Shown: piece by piece, positions 8,308 through 9,375 of the stretch
How positions within the stretch are numbered: position 1 is the first letter of the stretch
Layout: each line of letters begins with the position of its first letter
Source: Clostridia bacterium
Lineage (GTDB): Bacteria; Bacillota_E; SLMV01; PUMD01
NCBI GenBank assembly: GCA_007128555.1
Contig: SKXF01000033.1
Location: 1-9,375, forward strand
DNA: 9,375 bases
Direction of reading: 5' to 3'
Notes under the pieces: generated by a model
What the model was told of the DNA's origin: nothing
What the model saw: only the letters and a program-made list of their open reading frames with translations
The model's database searches: none
Position numbers and translations under genes: made by a program

Positions 8308-8919
8308 ATGCAACGGCATCACGAAGACGACCTGAGTGAGATTATCGAGGTGGCCCACCGCGCCTATGGGCATAGGCTCGTTCCAGGCGCTTCGGGCAAT
8401 GTGAGCGTACGCAGTCATGACGATACAGACTCAGAGTTCCTGATTTCCGCCTCCGGGACATGCTTGGGATACCTGGCGCCCGAGCAGTTGGTGCCATTTC
8501 CCACCGGCGGAACCGAAGCCCGCCAGCCTTCTTCGGAGGCCAAGCTCCATGCGGCTCTGTACCGTGCTCTTCCCCGGGCGAGGGCACTGTTGCACTATCA
8601 TGGCACCTGGACGATACTCGCGGCCGAGGCATGTGAAGCGGAGCACGAATGGCGACCCTCCCTGGCCCTGCCGGAGTTCACTGCCTTTGCTCCCGGAAGG
8701 GTGGTTGGAGTTGTGCCAGCGGTCGCCGCGGGTAGTTACGAACTTGCCCTTCAAGCGGCATCTTTAGCCCGGCGATTCTGCGCGTCCGGCCTGATACTAC
8801 GGGGGCACGGGGGCATCACATGGGGGCCGAGTCCGCAACAGGCATTGTTCCATGCTGAAACCCTTGAAAGCGCAGCAAAGATGGACTACCTGATCAGGTG
8901 CCGAAAGGAGATACACTGA
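8308..8919 (+). CDS. Class II aldolase/adducin-family enzyme (MTRu-1-P aldolase or MtnB-type dehydratase)
   Basis: A 203-residue cytoplasmic class II aldolase-fold enzyme of full FucA/MtnB length. Visible family signatures are L-V-P-G-A-S-G-N-V-S-V-R (phosphate-binding loop), F-L-I-S-A-S-G-T with L-A-P-E-Q-L-V, P-S-S-E (the catalytic acid position, Glu73 of FucA), H-Y-H for two metal-binding His, and L-R-G-H-G for the third. Position next to mtnA implies action on 5-methylthioribulose-1-phosphate or 5-deoxyribulose-1-phosphate. It could be an aldolase giving DHAP plus an aldehyde (the DHAP-shunt Ald2 role) or an MtnB-type dehydratase; the sequence alone does not settle which. ATG 8308 has GGAGGGGG (8290-8297) 10 nt upstream. 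The earlier in-frame GTG at 8227 lies inside the T-box/terminator and is rejected. The stop overlaps the mtnA start by one base. Confidence 0.85.
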   Translation: MQRHHEDDLSEIIEVAHRAYGHRLVPGASGNVSVRSHDDTDSEFLISASGTCLGYLAPEQLVPFPTGGTEARQPSSEAKLHAALYRALPRARALLHYHGTWTILAAEACEAEHEWRPSLALPEFTAFAPGRVVGVVPAVAAGSYELALQAASLARRFCASGLILRGHGGITWGPSPQQALFHAETLESAAKMDYLIRCRKEIH

Positions 8920-9375
8920 TGTTGACACCGATGAGATGGACCCAAGAGGGCCTCTACCTTCTGGATCAGCGTCTGCTTCCGCGTCATGAGCAGTGGAACC
9001 TATGCCAGACGCCGGAGGAAGCAGCACAGGCCATCAGGGACATGGTAGTACGAGGAGCACCTGCTCTGGGTCTCACAGCAGCCTATGGCATGGCCCTGGC
9101 CGCGCGACAGCTGGCGAGGGAGGAGAGGTGTCGCTCAACGGAGAGCGGTGGACACAAGGATCGAACCCTCCTTGAAGGGCCTTCCTACATGGATCGGATT
9201 TTTGAGGCGGCCACGATGCTCACAGACAGTCGCCCAACGGCGGTCAACCTGAGCTGGGCAGTGAAACAGCAGCTGGAGGTCGCTGCTCAGACGGTGGCCG
9301 CTTCAGGTGGAGTGGATGATCTATACGGTGCTCTCATCGACAAGGCCCAGAAGATGCATGAAGAGGACATCCTCA
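8919..9375 (+). CDS. mtnA: S-methyl-5-thioribose-1-phosphate isomerase, N-terminal part
   Basis: The frame starts at ATG 8919 and stays open to the window edge: 152 codons of a family usually ~340-350 residues long. MtnA converts methylthioribose-1-phosphate to methylthioribulose-1-phosphate in methionine salvage. Family signatures are L-D-Q-R-L-L-P near residue 15, M-V-V-R45-G-A-P-A-L-G-L-T-A-A-Y-G (substrate-binding Arg-Gly-Ala region), and S-R105-P-T-A-V-N-L-S-W-A. The segment at residues ~75-87 is a family-variable loop. The catalytic Cys and Asp of the family lie beyond the window, so activity cannot be judged. The ATG is preceded by AAAGGAG (8904-8910) with 8-nt spacing, and overlaps the upstream stop (TGATG, 8917-8921), so translation of the two genes is probably coupled. 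An eIF2B-alpha-type paralogue is the main alternative, but the pairing with the aldolase favours MtnA. Confidence 0.9.
   Translation, partial: MLTPMRWTQEGLYLLDQRLLPRHEQWNLCQTPEEAAQAIRDMVVRGAPALGLTAAYGMALAARQLAREERCRSTESGGHKDRTLLEGPSYMDRIFEAATMLTDSRPTAVNLSWAVKQQLEVAAQTVAASGGVDDLYGALIDKAQKMHEEDIL

Overview
The window looks like the replication-origin-proximal segment of a Firmicutes (Clostridia-type) chromosome with moderately high GC. Support comes from the gene order (DUF721/DciA-like protein, RemB/DUF370, gyrB, gyrA), a RemB homologue between the recF-side genes and gyrB, strong AGGAGG ribosome sites with GTG starts, and a transcription-terminating T-box leader. The exact lineage cannot be read from the sequence.

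Layout, all genes on the + strand. (1) 3-773: C-terminal part of a DUF721/DciA-like protein with a zinc ribbon, open at the left edge. (2) 786-1064: RemB/YaaB-like protein. (3) 1189-1584 and 1581-2015: an ArsR-family sensor overlapping a thioredoxin-type arsenate reductase by 4 nt, with their own candidate promoter. This pair sits inside the otherwise canonical remB-gyrB interval, and no arsenite pump is in the window. (4) 2016-2433: a 418-bp non-coding stretch with an extended -10 promoter and two palindromes, leading to gyrB. (5) 2434-4386 and 4419-6890: complete gyrB and gyrA. (6) 6907-7950: an AIR-synthase/HypE-like ATP-binding protein 16 nt after gyrA, without the C-terminal cysteine of true HypE. 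(7) 7951-8307: a 16-bp perfect palindrome, a sigma-A-like promoter and a complete T-box riboswitch with terminator. (8) 8308-8919: class II aldolase, overlapping by 1 nt (9) mtnA (8919 to beyond the right edge).

The genes form three functional blocks. The first covers replication and topology: DUF721 protein, RemB, gyrase. The second is a small arsenate-sensing/reducing insert. The third is a T-box-controlled pair for salvage of 5'-methylthioadenosine and/or 5'-deoxyadenosine, in which MtnA makes the ribulose-1-phosphate that a class II enzyme then cleaves or dehydrates.

The points most worth a second look are the T-box on a methylthio-salvage operon, whose specifier is not an obvious AUG; the non-canonical quinolone-pocket residues in both gyrase subunits; and the ars insertion beside gyrB.
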